Assembly (NCBI RefSeq): GCF_001542815.1
Contig: NZ_CP006992.1
Coordinates: forward strand, 974,001-1,038,000
Origin: Methylobacterium sp. AMS5
GTDB taxonomy: Bacteria > Pseudomonadota > Alphaproteobacteria > Rhizobiales > Beijerinckiaceae
DNA length: 64,000 nucleotides
Direction: 5' to 3'
Both the position numbers and the translations under genes were made by a program. The notes under the pieces were generated by a model, which ran no database searches, was not told the origin of the DNA, and saw only the letters and a list, made by a program, of their open reading frames with translations. Shown one piece after another: positions 46,912 through 58,415 of this stretch; position 1 is the stretch's first letter; each line of letters starts with the position of its first letter.

Positions 46912-49900
46912 TCAGGCAGCGACCTCGTCGCGCGGCTCCTGCATCGATGCGAGGGGGGCTTCCAAGCGGCAAACGAGACCGGTCGGCGCGTAGGTGAGCT
47001 TGACCTCTCCGCCGACCTCGGCGGCGAAGCTGCGCTCGATCAGGCGCGAGCCGAAGCCGCGGCGCGAGGGCTGGCTCAGGATGGGCGGCCCGCCCTGCTC
47101 GGACCATGTCAGGCAGAAGCGGGGCGCCTCGCCCTCGTGCACCACGTGCCAGCGCAGGTCGACGCATCCCGCCTCGTTGGAGAGGGCGCCGTACTTGGTC
47201 GCGTTGGTAGCCAGCTCGTGCAGGGCCAGGGCAAGCGAGAGCGCCGCCCTGGCCCCGAGAAGCACGCCCGGCCCGCTCGCGCGGATGCGCGCCGTGGCGG
47301 CGCCGCGATGGACCGCCAGAGCGCCCTCCACGATCTCGGCGATGGGCGCCTCGGTCCAGCTCGACCGGGTCAGGATGTCGTGGGCGCGGCCGAGCGAGAT
47401 CAGGCGCGCGGCGAAGGCCTCGCGGGCTGCATCGAGATCCGGGGCGTTGCGGAGGGTCTGGCTGGCGATGGCCTGGACAAGGGTGAGCGTGTTCTTGACC
47501 CGGTGCTGCAACTCGCCCGTGAGCAGGCGCTGGTGCTCCTCGGCCCGCTTGCGCTCGCTGATGTCGAACATCGCCCCGATCATCCGCACCGCCGTCCCGT
47601 GCCCGTCACGGATGACGTAGCCCCGGTCGAGGATGTCGGCATAGGTGCCGTTCGCGCGCAGGAAACGGTACTCGTCGCTCCAGGCAGTGCCGGTCCCGTC
47701 GATGATCGCGTGGATGGAGGCGTCGATCCGCGCCCGGTCATCGGGATGGATATGGGCGATCCACCAATCGCCGGTCGGATCGACCGCCTCCGGCGGATAG
47801 CCGTGAGCGGCCGTGAGGGCCTCGTTCCAGAGGACTTGGTTGGTCGCGAGGTTCCAGTCCCAGATCGCGTCGTTGGTGGCGCGCGCCGCGAGGCGGTAAC
47901 GCTCCTCGGTCTCACGCAGGGCCTGCTCGGCCCGTCGGCTCTGCGTGACGTCGCGCGCAGTGCCGATGAAGCGCACGGTGCGGCCGCCGGCGACGAAGGC
48001 CTGTCCCTTGGCGGCGACCCAGCGCTCGACGCCGTCCTCCAGCCCGATGGTCCGGTAGGCGATGTCGTAGCTGCCGCTGCCGGCCGGATCGAGCGCGGCC
48101 TCGACCGCCCGATCGACCCAGGCTCGGTCATCCGGATGCAGGCCGGCCAGGAACACGTCGTAGCCGACCGGCGCCTCAGGTCCCAGGCCGAACAGCGTGC
48201 GGGTGCGTGAATCCCATTCCAGCGTGCCCGTGACGAGGTCGTAGTCGAAGATGCCGGTTCCGGTCGCCTCGACGGCGAGATGCAACTGCTCGCGCGCCCG
48301 GTGTAGATCCTCGTCCGCCTGCCGACGGTCGTGGATGTCGCTGTTGCTGCCGAGCCAGCCGACCACCGCGCCGCTCGCGTCCCGGCGCGGCTCGGCACGG
48401 ATCAGGAACCAGCGGTAGGCTCCGTCGCGGCGGCGCAGCCGCGCCTCGGTGTCGTAGACGGTCTCGCGGGTGCGGGCCGTCTCCCAGGCTTCGAGCAGGC
48501 CGCCCAGGTCGTCCGGGTGGATCGACTCGCCCCAGCCGAACGGCAGCGCCTGTTCCGGGGTCTGGCCGGTATAGGCGTACCAGCGGTCGTTGAGGTAGCT
48601 GAGGCTGCCGTCCGGATTGCCGAACCAGATGATGGCCGGCGCCAGTTCGGTGAGTGCCGAGAAGCGTTCCTCGGCCACCTTGCGCTCGTGGATGTCGAGG
48701 GTGGTGCCGATCCAGCTCCGGAGATCGCCCGCCTCGTCGCGGACGGGCTGGGCCCGCGACAGGAACCAGCGGAACTGACCGTCCGCGCGACGAAGGGGGA
48801 ACTCGACCTCGTAGGCTCCCTGGCTTCGCGCCGCCGCGAGCCACGCGTCGCGGACGCGCTCGCGGTGATCGGGGTGGATCACGCCCATCCAGCTCGCCTC
48901 GCCGGTCTCCCCGGCGGGCAGGCCCGTGTAGTCGTACCAATAGGCATTGCAGTAGGTGATGTTGCCGGCCTCGTCGCCGAACCACACCACCTGCGGACTG
49001 ACTTCGACGAGGGAACGGTAGCGCAGCTCGCTCGCCCGTAGCGCGGCCTCCGAAGCGCGGTGCCCGCTGCGGTCGCGTAGGATCTTGAGGAAGCCGATGA
49101 CCCCGCCGTCTTCGGCCGTCAGCGGCATCATCTCGCCCGAGGCCCAGAAGCGGGTCCCGTCCTTGCGCATGTGCCAGCGCTCGTCCGGAGCGCTGCCGGC
49201 CTGCGCGGCCAGGCGCTTCTCGACCTCGGGCCGGCCGTCCGCCCGATCCTCCGGCGTGAAGAGGGCCTCGACCGTCCGGCCCAGCATCTCGGCCTCGGTC
49301 CAGCCGAGGATGCGCTCGGCGCCGGTGTTCCAGCGCGTGACGCGGCCCTGGGGGTCCATGGCCACGATCGCGTAGTCGGTGGCACTGTCGAGGATGCGCT
49401 CGTGCAGCAGGCGCTGCTCGGCCTGCTCACGCAGCGAGCGGCGCAGTTCCATCTGCGCCATCGCTTGGCGGGCGAGCCGCATCAGGCCGCGGCGCTGCCG
49501 CTCCGTGAGTTCGCGCGGGCGGGTATCGAGGACGCAGACGGTCCCGATCGGCTGCCCTTCGCCGGTCCTCAGCAGGGCACCGGCGTAGAAGCGCAGGCCG
49601 GGATCGCCGCCAACGAGCGGGTTGCCTTCGAAGCGCGGGTCGCGCGCGGTGTCGGGCACGTAGAGGAAGTCGTCGTGCAGGATGGCCTGCCGGCAGAAGG
49701 AGGTTTCGAGCGGCGTCTCGCGCACACCGAGGCCGACCTCCGCCTTGAAGAACTGCCGCCCGTCGCCCACGAGATTGACCACTGCGATCGGCGCCTCGCA
49801 CAGCTCGGCGGCGGCCTCCGCGATCTCGTCGAAATCCTGCTCGCGCGGGGTGTCGAGCAACCGATAGCGCTCCAAGGCGCGAAGGCGCGCAGCCTCTTGC

Positions 49901-49923
49901 TCGCTCATCGGGGCGGGGTTCAT
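46912..49923 (-). CDS. HWE-family histidine kinase with GAF and five PAS domains
   Basis: A 1003-residue soluble sensor kinase: N-terminal GAF (about 1-155: ALERYRLLDTPREQDFDEIA, SFCRQAIL), about five PAS/PAC modules (each with WFGDEAGNITY- or WNTGAERILGW-type cores), then the HWE kinase with the phospho-histidine in GELQHRVKNTLTLVQAIA and N-box HELATNATKYGAL. HWE kinases often serve light, stress or general stress signalling in alphaproteobacteria. GAF/PAS ligands are not deducible; the second PAS lacks an LOV cysteine motif. Starts at 49962 and 49908 are also possible; none has a good ribosome site. No response regulator is adjacent. Confidence 0.87.
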   Translation of the reverse strand: MNPAPMSEQEAARLRALERYRLLDTPREQDFDEIAEAAAELCEAPIAVVNLVGDGRQFFKAEVGLGVRETPLETSFCRQAILHDDFLYVPDTARDPRFEGNPLVGGDPGLRFYAGALLRTGEGQPIGTVCVLDTRPRELTERQRRGLMRLARQAMAQMELRRSLREQAEQRLLHERILDSATDYAIVAMDPQGRVTRWNTGAERILGWTEAEMLGRTVEALFTPEDRADGRPEVEKRLAAQAGSAPDERWHMRKDGTRFWASGEMMPLTAEDGGVIGFLKILRDRSGHRASEAALRASELRYRSLVEVSPQVVWFGDEAGNITYCNAYWYDYTGLPAGETGEASWMGVIHPDHRERVRDAWLAAARSQGAYEVEFPLRRADGQFRWFLSRAQPVRDEAGDLRSWIGTTLDIHERKVAEERFSALTELAPAIIWFGNPDGSLSYLNDRWYAYTGQTPEQALPFGWGESIHPDDLGGLLEAWETARTRETVYDTEARLRRRDGAYRWFLIRAEPRRDASGAVVGWLGSNSDIHDRRQADEDLHRAREQLHLAVEATGTGIFDYDLVTGTLEWDSRTRTLFGLGPEAPVGYDVFLAGLHPDDRAWVDRAVEAALDPAGSGSYDIAYRTIGLEDGVERWVAAKGQAFVAGGRTVRFIGTARDVTQSRRAEQALRETEERYRLAARATNDAIWDWNLATNQVLWNEALTAAHGYPPEAVDPTGDWWIAHIHPDDRARIDASIHAIIDGTGTAWSDEYRFLRANGTYADILDRGYVIRDGHGTAVRMIGAMFDISERKRAEEHQRLLTGELQHRVKNTLTLVQAIASQTLRNAPDLDAAREAFAARLISLGRAHDILTRSSWTEAPIAEIVEGALAVHRGAATARIRASGPGVLLGARAALSLALALHELATNATKYGALSNEAGCVDLRWHVVHEGEAPRFCLTWSEQGGPPILSQPSRRGFGSRLIERSFAAEVGGEVKLTYAPTGLVCRLEAPLASMQEPRDEVAA

Positions 49924-50218
49924 CGTTCGGACAGGCTTGGGCTCGACACAGTGTTCCACCATGGAGGTCCGGCGGAGGCGAAAGTGAGGCCGGGCCCCGT
50001 TTCCACCGGAAGGCGGCGCCTCACCTGACGGCCGCATGAGAAACCGCCTTCACGCCCATCCCGGCCGGGCCGCTGCCGACGGCCGGATGCGACGGCCTAC
50101 GCGCCTTCGAGACAGGGCCCGCCGAATGCCCGCCCGCGAAGGGCCGGCAGCCGCCATCGGCCTGCAGGATCAGCGGCGCGGTTGCCGGCGGCCACGGCCG
50201 GTTGCGCGAGCGCCGCGC

Positions 50219-50848
50219 TCAAGAGGAGCGGTCGGCGGTGCCGGAGCCTCCGGGAGGTGGCGCGCCGCCACCCGGGGCCGGGGCGCCCGTGCTGCCCGCG
50301 GACGATTCTGCCGACGCGCCGCTTCCGGGCATCGACACGTCAGGCTCCGACAGGGCGGCCTGCAGGCGGCTCTCCTGCTCCGGCGAGAGCGAGGAGCGGA
50401 TGACGCGCCCTCGGAACCGTGACATCTCCGCGAGCACCTTTTCCGGCTGTGCCTTGCGCACGAGGATGAACAGCGCCGAGGTGTTCGGCTGCACCGCCTC
50501 GGCGACGGAGCGGATGAAGTCATCGTTGATGCCGTAATCCGCAAGCTTGCCCGAGAGGGCGCCTGCGCCCAATCCGAGAGCAGCCCCCGTCGCGAGGCCG
50601 AGCAACGGGTTGAGGAAGAGGAGGCCGACCAGCGAGCCCCACATCGCGCCCCAGATACCGCCGGAGGCTGCTCCGGCGCCGACCAGATCGACGCTTTGCT
50701 TGAGCCGCAGCTTGCCGTCGGGGCTCCGGACGGCGACGACCGCATCTTCGAGATCGATCAGATACTCCGTCTGCAAGCGGGCCAATTCGTTCAGGGCGCG
50801 GTCCGCCTCCTGCGGATCCTCGAAGCCGATCACCACGAGTTCTGCCAT
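50219..50848 (-). CDS. DUF1269 membrane-associated protein
   Basis: A 209-residue protein: N-terminal ferredoxin-like domain (MAELVVIGFEDPQEADRALN), a glycine-rich hydrophobic hairpin (about 57-105), a cytosolic middle (NTSALFILVRKAQPEKVLAE) and a disordered Pro/Gly/Ser tail. AGGAGG precedes the ATG strongly. The family is widespread, stress-linked and without assigned function. Confidence 0.85.
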   Translation of the reverse strand: MAELVVIGFEDPQEADRALNELARLQTEYLIDLEDAVVAVRSPDGKLRLKQSVDLVGAGAASGGIWGAMWGSLVGLLFLNPLLGLATGAALGLGAGALSGKLADYGINDDFIRSVAEAVQPNTSALFILVRKAQPEKVLAEMSRFRGRVIRSSLSPEQESRLQAALSEPDVSMPGSGASAESSAGSTGAPAPGGGAPPPGGSGTADRSS

Positions 50849-51350
50849 CCAATCCTCCTCAATGAATACGTCCGGCGGGGATTCCCGAGGGCAGCCGACC
50901 CGGACCGTCCCGTCGCCTGAACAATCCTGCAGCGCATCGACGCCGCGGCAGCGAAGGAGGAGATCCAGACTTGTCGCATGAGAGAAAGCTTTGCAGCTCC
51001 TCTCTCGGCACAGCCTTCGCCGGGATCCTTGCTGCGCAATCCCCTCAGGAAACCATCGCTCAGGGCCAATTCAGCGCTAACACAGGGGATGGACGGCCCG
51101 ATTGCGACACATCAATGCCAACGCACCGGACTCATGGCCAAACAGGCCGACTTTCGAGGCTCAAAACCGCTTTTGCAGCAGGCCCTACGCCGGCGATCAC
51201 GAGCCGATCACCCGCCTGACGGTCTCTCACGAAACGCCCGCTGCGCCGCCGTGCCCGGAGGGGCGACGATCGGTGATCGCGCGTTTCGTGAGGCCCTCTT
51301 ATCCGTCACGCCGGCCCTCTGACGCCGGCCGTCCTCTCGGGAGACGCGCA
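50849..51350. other. 502-base gap between divergent DUF1269 and oleate hydratase genes
   Basis: It should hold the promoters of both genes. I see no gene, tRNA, repeat or clear promoter box; GGGAG at 51339-51343 is the ribosome site of the oleate hydratase. Confidence 0.4.
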
Positions 51351-53318
51351 ATGGCCGGAGCCATTCCAGGCAAGGAAGGTCACGATTTCGTCGTCGAACC
51401 CGATGCATCGGCTGCCTATTGGCACAATCGCCCTGCCAATACGCTCCCGCCCCCCGACATGATGGGCGCCTACATGCGCAACCGCCCGGTGCCGGGGCCG
51501 CGGGTGGAGGGGCGCAAGGCCTGGATCATCGGCGGCGGCATCGCCGGGCTGGCCGCCGCATTCTACATGATCCGCGACGGCGGCATGAACGGCCAGGACA
51601 TCACGATCCTCGACGCGTTGACCATCGAAGGCGGCTCGCTCGACGGCGCCGGCAACCCGGAGGACGGGTACATCATCCGCGGCGGTCGCGAGATGAACTG
51701 GAACTACGACAACCTCTGGGACATGTTCCAGGATGTTCAGGCGCTCGAACTCCCGGAAGGCTACAGCGTCCTCGACGAGTACCGGCTCGTCAATGATCAT
51801 GACCCCAATTACTCCAAAGCCCGCCTCATGCATGAGCAGGGGCAGATCCGGGATTTCTCGAATTTCGGCCTCACGAAATCCCAGCAATGGGAATTGATCC
51901 GCCTGCTGCTCAAGCGCAAGGAGGATCTCGACGACATCACGATCGAGCAATATTTCAGCCCGGAATTCCTGGAGACCAAATTCTGGTTCTTCTGGCGATC
52001 GATGTTCGCCTTCGAGAACTGGCAGAGCCTGCTCGAGATGAAGCTCTACATGCACCGCTTCCTCGATGCGATCGACGGGCTGGCGGATATGTCGGCGCTC
52101 GTCTTTCCGAAGTACAACCAATACGACAGCTTCGTCCGGCCGCTGGTCAACCACCTCATGGCGCGCGGCGTGACCGTGCGGTTCGGCGTGCGGGCGTATG
52201 ATCTCGCCATGAGCGTCGATGGCGATGCCCGCACCGTCACGGGTATCCACGTCAAAACGAAGGGCAAGGAAGAGGTCATTCCCGTTGAGAACCGGGACGT
52301 GGTCTTTGCTCTGACGGGCTCGATGACCGAGGGCACGGCCTATGGCGACATGGACCAGGCGCCGATCCTCGAACGCGGCCGACACGATCCGGGCCAGGAG
52401 AGCGACTGGGCGCTGTGGAAGAATCTGGCTGAGAAATCACCGGTCTTCGGCAATCCCGTGAAGTTCTACGGCGACATCGACAAGTCGATGTGGGAATCGG
52501 TGACGCTGACCTGCAAACCCTCGCCCCTCGTCGAGCGCCTGAAGGAGCTGGCGGTCAACGATCCCTATTCCGGCAAGACGGTGACGGGTGGCATCATCAC
52601 CTTCACGGATTCGAACTGGGTGCTGAGCGTGACCTGCAACCGTCAGCCGCACTTCCCGGAACAGCCCAAGGACGTGTTGGTGCTCTGGGCCTATGCGCTC
52701 CTGATGGATAAGGACGGGAACCACGTCAGGAAGCCGATGCCCGCCTGTACCGGCCGGGAGATCTTGAGCGAACTTTGCTATCATCTCGGCATTGCCGACC
52801 AATGCGAAGCCGTCGCGGCCAACACCAAGGTGCGGTTGGCGCTGATGCCCTACATCACGGCGATGTTCATGCCCCGTGCGGCGGGCGACCGGCCGCATGT
52901 CGTGCCGAAGGGCTGCACGAATCTGGGCCTGATGGGCCAGTTCGTCGAAACCTCGAACGACATCATCTTCACGATGGACAGCTCGATCCGCACCGCACGC
53001 GTAGCCGTCTATACGCTGCTCGGCCTGCACAAGCTGGTGCCCGACATCAGCCCTGTACAGTACGATATCCGAAACCTTCTCAAAGCGGCGCGCGCCCTGA
53101 ACAACAATCTACCCTTCCCCGGCGAACGTCTGCTGCATCGATTGCTGGGCAAGACCTATTACGCCCATATTCTTCCGCCCCTGCCGGCCTTGGAAGGCCC
53201 GAGCCGCGAAGCGGCCCAGTTGGAACTGCGACATCTGCTGGGGCGGCGTCGCCACGCCTTGAGCGCGATCGGCGAGTCTCTGGAACACATTCGCGGCTAT
53301 CTCAAATCGCAGAAATGA
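51351..53318 (+). CDS. ohyA: Oleate hydratase (myosin-cross-reactive antigen family)
   Basis: A 655-residue FAD enzyme that adds water to the cis-9 double bond of unsaturated fatty acids. Visible: FAD Rossmann motif [16 protein letters not shown] near 50-65, [20 protein letters not shown] (the hydratase signature), and [20 protein letters not shown] precedes ATG 51351; the frame is open further upstream but without likeness. Length and motifs match the family closely. It usually detoxifies host or environmental fatty acids. It stands alone. Confidence 0.93.
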   Translation: MAGAIPGKEGHDFVVEPDASAAYWHNRPANTLPPPDMMGAYMRNRPVPGPRVEGRKAWIIGGGIAGLAAAFYMIRDGGMNGQDITILDALTIEGGSLDGAGNPEDGYIIRGGREMNWNYDNLWDMFQDVQALELPEGYSVLDEYRLVNDHDPNYSKARLMHEQGQIRDFSNFGLTKSQQWELIRLLLKRKEDLDDITIEQYFSPEFLETKFWFFWRSMFAFENWQSLLEMKLYMHRFLDAIDGLADMSALVFPKYNQYDSFVRPLVNHLMARGVTVRFGVRAYDLAMSVDGDARTVTGIHVKTKGKEEVIPVENRDVVFALTGSMTEGTAYGDMDQAPILERGRHDPGQESDWALWKNLAEKSPVFGNPVKFYGDIDKSMWESVTLTCKPSPLVERLKELAVNDPYSGKTVTGGIITFTDSNWVLSVTCNRQPHFPEQPKDVLVLWAYALLMDKDGNHVRKPMPACTGREILSELCYHLGIADQCEAVAANTKVRLALMPYITAMFMPRAAGDRPHVVPKGCTNLGLMGQFVETSNDIIFTMDSSIRTARVAVYTLLGLHKLVPDISPVQYDIRNLLKAARALNNNLPFPGERLLHRLLGKTYYAHILPPLPALEGPSREAAQLELRHLLGRRRHALSAIGESLEHIRGYLKSQK

Positions 53319-53612
53319 TGGCCGCGCCGGGGTTCGCAGTTCGGCGCCGCATCAACCTCGGGAGCGGTCCCGCGCTACCGGACCGTCCCTCGGCATCATC
53401 CCTTCGCCTGTCCCGCAATCATCCGGCCCAAAGTCCGCTCCGGTTTTACCCCCGCCCGACCATGATCTCGCCCCAGAATCGCCGAGTGCGACGACGCACT
53501 TGGTTAACGAGACATTGACCGGCCGGGGGATGCGCGTCGCAGGGCGCGTGCGTCGGCGGGACGGTTCAGGACCGGGGCGGAGGCCGCCCCCGGACGGGAA
53601 TTCGGGCGGCGC

Positions 53613-54644
53613 ATGGCACATCCTCTCCTCTCGTGGGCTCTCCCCTCGACCGCCTATCTGAGCGCGGCACTGATCCTGGCCTCCTCCGCGCCGTTTGGAC
53701 GGATCGATCTGCCACCGCTTCAAACGGTGGCGGTTCCCGTTGCGGCCGACCCGGTACCGGATGCCCCCGAAGAGACGGTGGCCGAAATCGCGGAGAAGGC
53801 GCCGGACGCCGCGGAGCCGCCGGCCGAAGCTTTGGCCGAATCCTTGACCGAGTGGATGCCCCGGGCGTTGCCCGCCCCCGCCGAGGCGCGCTTCGGAACG
53901 GCTTCCCTGTTCTGGCTTCCGGATGCGCCGCCGGCGACGGCCCTCGCGCAGGTCGTGCCGTTGCCGGTGCGCCGCCCGGCCGAGCTGACGCGCCTCGGGG
54001 CGGCGGACGCCCTGCGCCGGGCCGAGCGGATGGTCGCGCGCCGGTCCACGGTTGCGGTGGCGCCGGCCCAGGCCGAGGACACCCGCACCTTCTTCGAGAA
54101 GTTGCTCGGCGTCGAAAAGCCTGCCACGCCGGCCCCAGCCCTCGCCTATGCGGCCCTGGAAAACGGCGCTGCCGAGTCGGCCGCCCGCCGGGTCCTGACC
54201 ACACCCCTGCCCGCCGCGCCGCCCGTCGGCGAAGGCGGCATCGCGGTCTACGACATCAGCGCCCAGAGCGTGGTTCTGCCGAGCGGCGAACGGCTGGAAG
54301 CACATTCCGGCCTCGGCGAGAGCATGGACGATCCGCGCTACGTCCATCTCAAGATGCGCGGCGCCACCCCGCCGGGCACCTACGATCTGACCGAGCGTGA
54401 GGCCCCGTTCCACGGCGTACGAGCCCTGCGCCTCACGCCCATCGGCGGCAGCGAGGCGATCCACGGCCGCGTCGGCCTGCTCACCCACACCTACCTGCTC
54501 GGGCCCAACGGCGCCTCGAACGGCTGCATCTCGTTCAAGGATTACGACCGGTTCCTGCAGGCCTATCTGCGCGGCGAGATCCGCCGCGTGGTGGTCGTTC
54601 CGGGTCGCGGCCGTGACGCGAACCCTTTGGTTGCATCGCGCTGA
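53613..54644 (+). CDS. DUF2778 (Tlde1-type) peptidoglycan-targeting domain protein
   Basis: A 343-residue exported or membrane-anchored protein: hydrophobic N terminus (about 8-27), a long Ala/Pro/Glu linker (about 35-200) and a C-terminal DUF2778 domain with the catalytic-type motif HGRVGLLTHTYLLGPNGASN followed by GCISF, the HxxG and SxGC signatures of L,D-transpeptidase-like enzymes. Such proteins trim or cross-link peptidoglycan; as effectors they have an immunity partner, which is not seen here. A self-acting cell-wall role is likelier. Confidence 0.78.
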   Translation: MAHPLLSWALPSTAYLSAALILASSAPFGRIDLPPLQTVAVPVAADPVPDAPEETVAEIAEKAPDAAEPPAEALAESLTEWMPRALPAPAEARFGTASLFWLPDAPPATALAQVVPLPVRRPAELTRLGAADALRRAERMVARRSTVAVAPAQAEDTRTFFEKLLGVEKPATPAPALAYAALENGAAESAARRVLTTPLPAAPPVGEGGIAVYDISAQSVVLPSGERLEAHSGLGESMDDPRYVHLKMRGATPPGTYDLTEREAPFHGVRALRLTPIGGSEAIHGRVGLLTHTYLLGPNGASNGCISFKDYDRFLQAYLRGEIRRVVVVPGRGRDANPLVASR

Positions 54645-54828
54645 GCACGCGCCACACCGCTCGCCGCTTTCTTTCTGAGAAAACTTAATTCTCAATACGC
54701 TCGATTCTGACTCGATCTTCGCTTAGGATCTCGGGCGTTGCCGGGACCCGCCCCGTGGTTTCGGCACCCCGGGGACAGCTCCGCCCCCGCACCGGGCGGG
54801 GGCGGCGTGTGTATCGGAGTCGTGGCGT

Positions 54829-55293
54829 ATGCGTGTGATCCAACGCGTTCTGGGCAGCCGGTCGGAGGCTGGTCTCGCGGAGCGCCTGCATCACCTCGAA
54901 CATCACGGCGCGGTGGACATCCTGCGGGTGCCGAGCGCCGACGTGGCCCGGCGCCGCCTGCGGGCGACGACGGTGGCCGGCGAGGAGATCGCGCTCGCCC
55001 TGCCGCGGGATCAGGCCCTGTTCGACGGCGCCGTGCTCGTCCTCGAAGATGGTCACGCTCTCGTCGCCCGCGTCGGCGCCGAGAGCTGGCTGCGGCTCGT
55101 GCCGCGTTCCACCGCCGATGCGCTCGAACTCGGCTACCATGCCGGCAACCTTCACTGGAGGGTCCGCTTCGATGGCGCGACGCTCCTCGTCGCGCTGGAA
55201 GGGCCGGCCGAGGATTACCTCGTCCGTCTCGGCGCCCTGGTCGAGGAGGGGCGCGTCGCCCACTCCATCGACGCGGCGGTTGAGGAGGCCTGA
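54829..55293 (+). CDS. ureE: Urease accessory protein UreE (nickel metallochaperone)
   Basis: A 154-residue UreE: peptide-binding N-terminal domain (TTVAGEEIALALPRDQALFDG) and metal-binding C-terminal domain with the conserved histidine in ELGYHAGNLHW. The histidine-rich C-terminal tail of many UreE proteins is absent, so it probably carries only the minimal nickel site. GGAG precedes the ATG. First gene of ureE-F-AB-C-G-D. Confidence 0.9.
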   Translation: MRVIQRVLGSRSEAGLAERLHHLEHHGAVDILRVPSADVARRRLRATTVAGEEIALALPRDQALFDGAVLVLEDGHALVARVGAESWLRLVPRSTADALELGYHAGNLHWRVRFDGATLLVALEGPAEDYLVRLGALVEEGRVAHSIDAAVEEA

Positions 55294-55297
55294 GGCG

Positions 55298-55978
55298 TTG
55301 CTTGCCGCCCTCACCGCGCTCCAGCAGGCCGACACGGCCTTCCCGAGCGGCAGCTTCGCCTTCTCGAACGGCCTCGAAGGCTTGGTGGCCGAGAACCCGG
55401 CCTTCGACGAGGCGGCGCTCGCCCGCACCGTCACGGCGGCCCTGCGATTCCGCTGGGCCGAGACGGACCGGGTCGCCCTGATCCTGGCCCACCGCGCCGG
55501 CGGGGCGATCGAACGCCTCGCTGCCATCGACGCGGCGGTCGAGGCGGCCTCACTTGCCGAGCCGATGCGGGTCGGCAGCCGCCGCAACGGCGCCTCGCTG
55601 CTGGCCTCGCACGCCCGCCTCGGCACGCCGGGCGCCACCGAACTGCGCGCGGCCGTGCGCGCGGGCCGGCTGCTCGGACACCTTCCCACCGTGCAGGGTG
55701 CATTGTGGCCCGCGCTCGGCCTCGACGAGCGCAATGCCGCGTCCGTTTCCGGATACCTCTTCGCCAGCGGCCTGACCTCGGCCGCAGTGCGGCTCGGCGC
55801 CATTGGGGCGATCGAGGCGCAGCGGGTGTTGGGGGGCGCGCTGCCGCTGATCGCCGAACTGCTGGAGCCGCCCGTGCCCGAGCCGGCGGGCGCCTTCGAA
55901 CTCACCGGCTTCACCCCGCTGATCGAGATCGCCGCCATGCGCCAGGCCCAGGCCGAGTTGCGCCTGTTCGCGAATTGA
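55298..55978 (+). CDS. ureF: Urease accessory protein UreF
   Basis: A 226-residue helical maturation factor with [19 protein letters not shown] near the N terminus, the UreF signature. It acts in the UreD-F-G complex that loads nickel and CO2 into apo-urease. No ATG is available; TTG 55298, four bases after the ureE stop and nine after GAGGAGG, is the best start and gives normal length. The frame is open further upstream inside ureE but without likeness. Confidence 0.88.
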   Translation: MLAALTALQQADTAFPSGSFAFSNGLEGLVAENPAFDEAALARTVTAALRFRWAETDRVALILAHRAGGAIERLAAIDAAVEAASLAEPMRVGSRRNGASLLASHARLGTPGATELRAAVRAGRLLGHLPTVQGALWPALGLDERNAASVSGYLFASGLTSAAVRLGAIGAIEAQRVLGGALPLIAELLEPPVPEPAGAFELTGFTPLIEIAAMRQAQAELRLFAN

Positions 55979-55991
55979 AGGAGCCGCGCCG

Positions 55992-56687
55992 ATGCTGCTG
56001 ACGCCGACCGAGATGGAACGGCTCACGATCTTCACCGCCGCCGAACTCGCCCGCAAGCGGCGGGCGCGGGGGCTCAAGCTGAACTACCCGGAAGCGGTGG
56101 CGATCATCACCGACGAGATCCTGGAGGGCGCCCGCGACGGGCGCACCGTCGCCGACCTGATCGGCTGGGGCTCGACCATCCTGACCACCGGCGACGTGAT
56201 GCCGGGCGTGGCCTCGATGATGCCGATCCTGCAGGTCGAATGCGTCTTCCCCGACGGCACCAAGCTCGTCACCGTGCACGAGCCGATCCGACCCGCGGAA
56301 GGGGCGGAAGCCGACACGCTGGAACCCGGCGCGATCCTGCCGGCAGAGGGCGAGATCGAGCTTGCCGCCGGGCGCCCGCGGGTCACGATCGAGGTCGTCA
56401 ACACCGGCGACCGGCCGGTGCAGATCGGCTCGCACTACCACTTCTTCGAGGTCAACCGGGCGCTCGACTTCGACCGGGCCAAGGCGCTGGGCTTTCGCCT
56501 CGACATCCCGGCGGGCACGGCGGTCCGGTTCGAGCCGGGCCAGCGCAAGAGCGTGACGCTGGTGGGGTTCGGCGGCGAGCGCGAACTCACCGGCCTCAAC
56601 AACCTGACGCAAGGCAAGCTCGACACCGACGCGGCCCGCGCCGACGCGCTGGCGCGCGCCAAGGCCCGCGGCTTCAAGGGCGCCTGA
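55992..56687 (+). CDS. ureAB: Urease fused gamma-beta subunit
   Basis: A 231-residue fusion. Residues 1-100 are the gamma subunit ([35 protein letters not shown]), and residues about 110-231 the beta subunit ([39 protein letters not shown]). The fused order gamma-beta is also found in Helicobacter and several methylobacteria, whereas most bacteria keep ureA and ureB separate. AAGGAG lies nine bases before the ATG. It assembles with UreC to form the urease trimer. Confidence 0.92.
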   Translation: MLLTPTEMERLTIFTAAELARKRRARGLKLNYPEAVAIITDEILEGARDGRTVADLIGWGSTILTTGDVMPGVASMMPILQVECVFPDGTKLVTVHEPIRPAEGAEADTLEPGAILPAEGEIELAAGRPRVTIEVVNTGDRPVQIGSHYHFFEVNRALDFDRAKALGFRLDIPAGTAVRFEPGQRKSVTLVGFGGERELTGLNNLTQGKLDTDAARADALARAKARGFKGA

Positions 56688-56702
56688 GGGAGACGCGGAA
56701 AA

Positions 56703-58415
56703 ATGGTCACGATTCCCCGGCGCGACTACGCCGCCCTCTACGGCCCCACCACCGGCGACGGCGTGCGGCTCGCCGACACCTCGCTCATCGCGGTGGTCGA
56801 GCACGATCACGCGGTCTACGGCGACGAGTGCCTGCACGGCGGCGGCAAGACGCTGCGCGACGGCATCGGCATGGCGCCGGGTGTCACGGCGGCTGAAGGC
56901 GCGCTCGACTTCCTGCTCTGCAACGTGCTCGTGATCGATCCCGTGCTCGGCATCGTGAAGGGCGATCTCGGCATCAAGGACGGGCGCATCGTCGGCCTCG
57001 GCAAGGCCGGCAACCCGGCGATCATGGACGGCGTCGATCCACGCCTGATCGTCTCGGCCGGCACCACCGTGCGCGACTGCGAGGGGCTGATCGCGACGCC
57101 GGGCGCCATCGACGTGCACGTGCACTTCGATTCCGCCGGCCTGCCCGACCACGCCATCGCCTCAGGGATCACGACGCTGCTCGGCGGCTCGCTCGGGCCG
57201 ATCACCGTCGGCATCGATTCCGGCGGGCCGTTCAACACGGGAAAAATGCTCCAGGCGGCGGAAGCCTGGCCCGTCAATTTCGGCTTTTTGGGAAGGGGCA
57301 ACACCCACAAGCCGGCGGCCTTGAAGGAACAGCTTGAGACCGGCGTCCTTGGCCTCAAGATCCACGAGGATTGGGGGGCGATGCCGGCGGCGATCGATGC
57401 CTGCCTCGGCTTTGCCGACGAATACGACTTCCAGGTCCAACTCCACACCGACACGCTGAACGAATCCGGCTTCGTGGAGGACACGCTGGCGGCGATCGGC
57501 GGGCGCACGATCCACATGTACCACACGGAAGGCGCCGGCGGCGGGCACGCGCCGGACATCATCCGCGTGGCGGGGCTGCCCCACTGCCTGCCTTCCTCGA
57601 CGAACCCGACCAACCCCTACACGGTCAACACGTTCGACGAGCACCTCGACATGACGATGGTGTGCCACCACCTCAACCCGGCTTTGCCTGAGGACGTGGC
57701 CTTCGCAGAGAGCCGCATCCGCGCGCAGACCATCGCGGCCGAGGACGTGCTGCACGATATCGGCGCGATCTCGATGCTCGGCTCCGACAGCCAGGGTATG
57801 GGCCGCATCCACGAGGTGATCTGCCGGACATGGCAGCTCGCCTCCAAGATGAAGGACCAGCGCGGCGCGCTGCCCGAGGAGCGGCCGGGCTTGGGCGACA
57901 ACGCCCGGATCAAGCGCTACATCGCCAAATACACTATCAACGCCGCGCGCACCTTCGGCATCCAAGAGCACATCGGCTCGCTGGAGCCCGGCAAGATGGC
58001 CGACATCGTGATCTGGCGCCCGGCCTTCTTCGGCATCAAGCCCGAGCTCGTGATCAAGGGCGGCTTCATCGCCTGGGGCGCCATGGGCGATTCCGCGGCC
58101 TCGCTGATGACCTGCGAGCCGATGCTGATGCGCCCGCAATGGGGGGCCTTCGGGCTCGCCAAGCAGGGGCTGTCGGCCTGCTTCGTCCATCCGCTGGCGA
58201 TTGAGGGCGGGCTTCGCGAGAATCTGGGTCTGCGAAAGAGCCTGCTGCCGGCCCGCGGCACCCGCCGGCTCACCAAAGCCGACATGCTCTGGAACGACGC
58301 CTGCCCGGACATCCGGGTCGATCCGCAGACCTTCGAGGTCTTCGTGGACGGGCAGCTCGCCACCTGCGAGCCCGCGACCGTCCTGCCGCTCGCTCAACGG
58401 TACATGCTGCGATGA
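56703..58415 (+). CDS. ureC: Urease alpha subunit
   Basis: A 570-residue catalytic subunit hydrolysing urea to ammonia and carbamate. The bis-nickel ligands are visible: H139 and H141 (DVHVHF), the carbamylated lysine K219 (GLKIHEDWG), H248 (QLHTD), H274 ([12 protein letters not shown]) and D362 (GSDSQGMGR); the catalytic histidine lies in MVCHHLNP at 319-326. Complete length. It starts 15 bases after ureAB and overlaps ureG by four bases. Confidence 0.96.
   Translation: MVTIPRRDYAALYGPTTGDGVRLADTSLIAVVEHDHAVYGDECLHGGGKTLRDGIGMAPGVTAAEGALDFLLCNVLVIDPVLGIVKGDLGIKDGRIVGLGKAGNPAIMDGVDPRLIVSAGTTVRDCEGLIATPGAIDVHVHFDSAGLPDHAIASGITTLLGGSLGPITVGIDSGGPFNTGKMLQAAEAWPVNFGFLGRGNTHKPAALKEQLETGVLGLKIHEDWGAMPAAIDACLGFADEYDFQVQLHTDTLNESGFVEDTLAAIGGRTIHMYHTEGAGGGHAPDIIRVAGLPHCLPSSTNPTNPYTVNTFDEHLDMTMVCHHLNPALPEDVAFAESRIRAQTIAAEDVLHDIGAISMLGSDSQGMGRIHEVICRTWQLASKMKDQRGALPEERPGLGDNARIKRYIAKYTINAARTFGIQEHIGSLEPGKMADIVIWRPAFFGIKPELVIKGGFIAWGAMGDSAASLMTCEPMLMRPQWGAFGLAKQGLSACFVHPLAIEGGLRENLGLRKSLLPARGTRRLTKADMLWNDACPDIRVDPQTFEVFVDGQLATCEPATVLPLAQRYMLR

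Noticed and set aside
46343..46993. Plus-strand frame of about 216 codons overlapping the DUF4198 start and the kinase end
   Set aside because: It overlaps two well-supported minus-strand genes, is rich in residues typical of GC-driven chance frames and has no family likeness.
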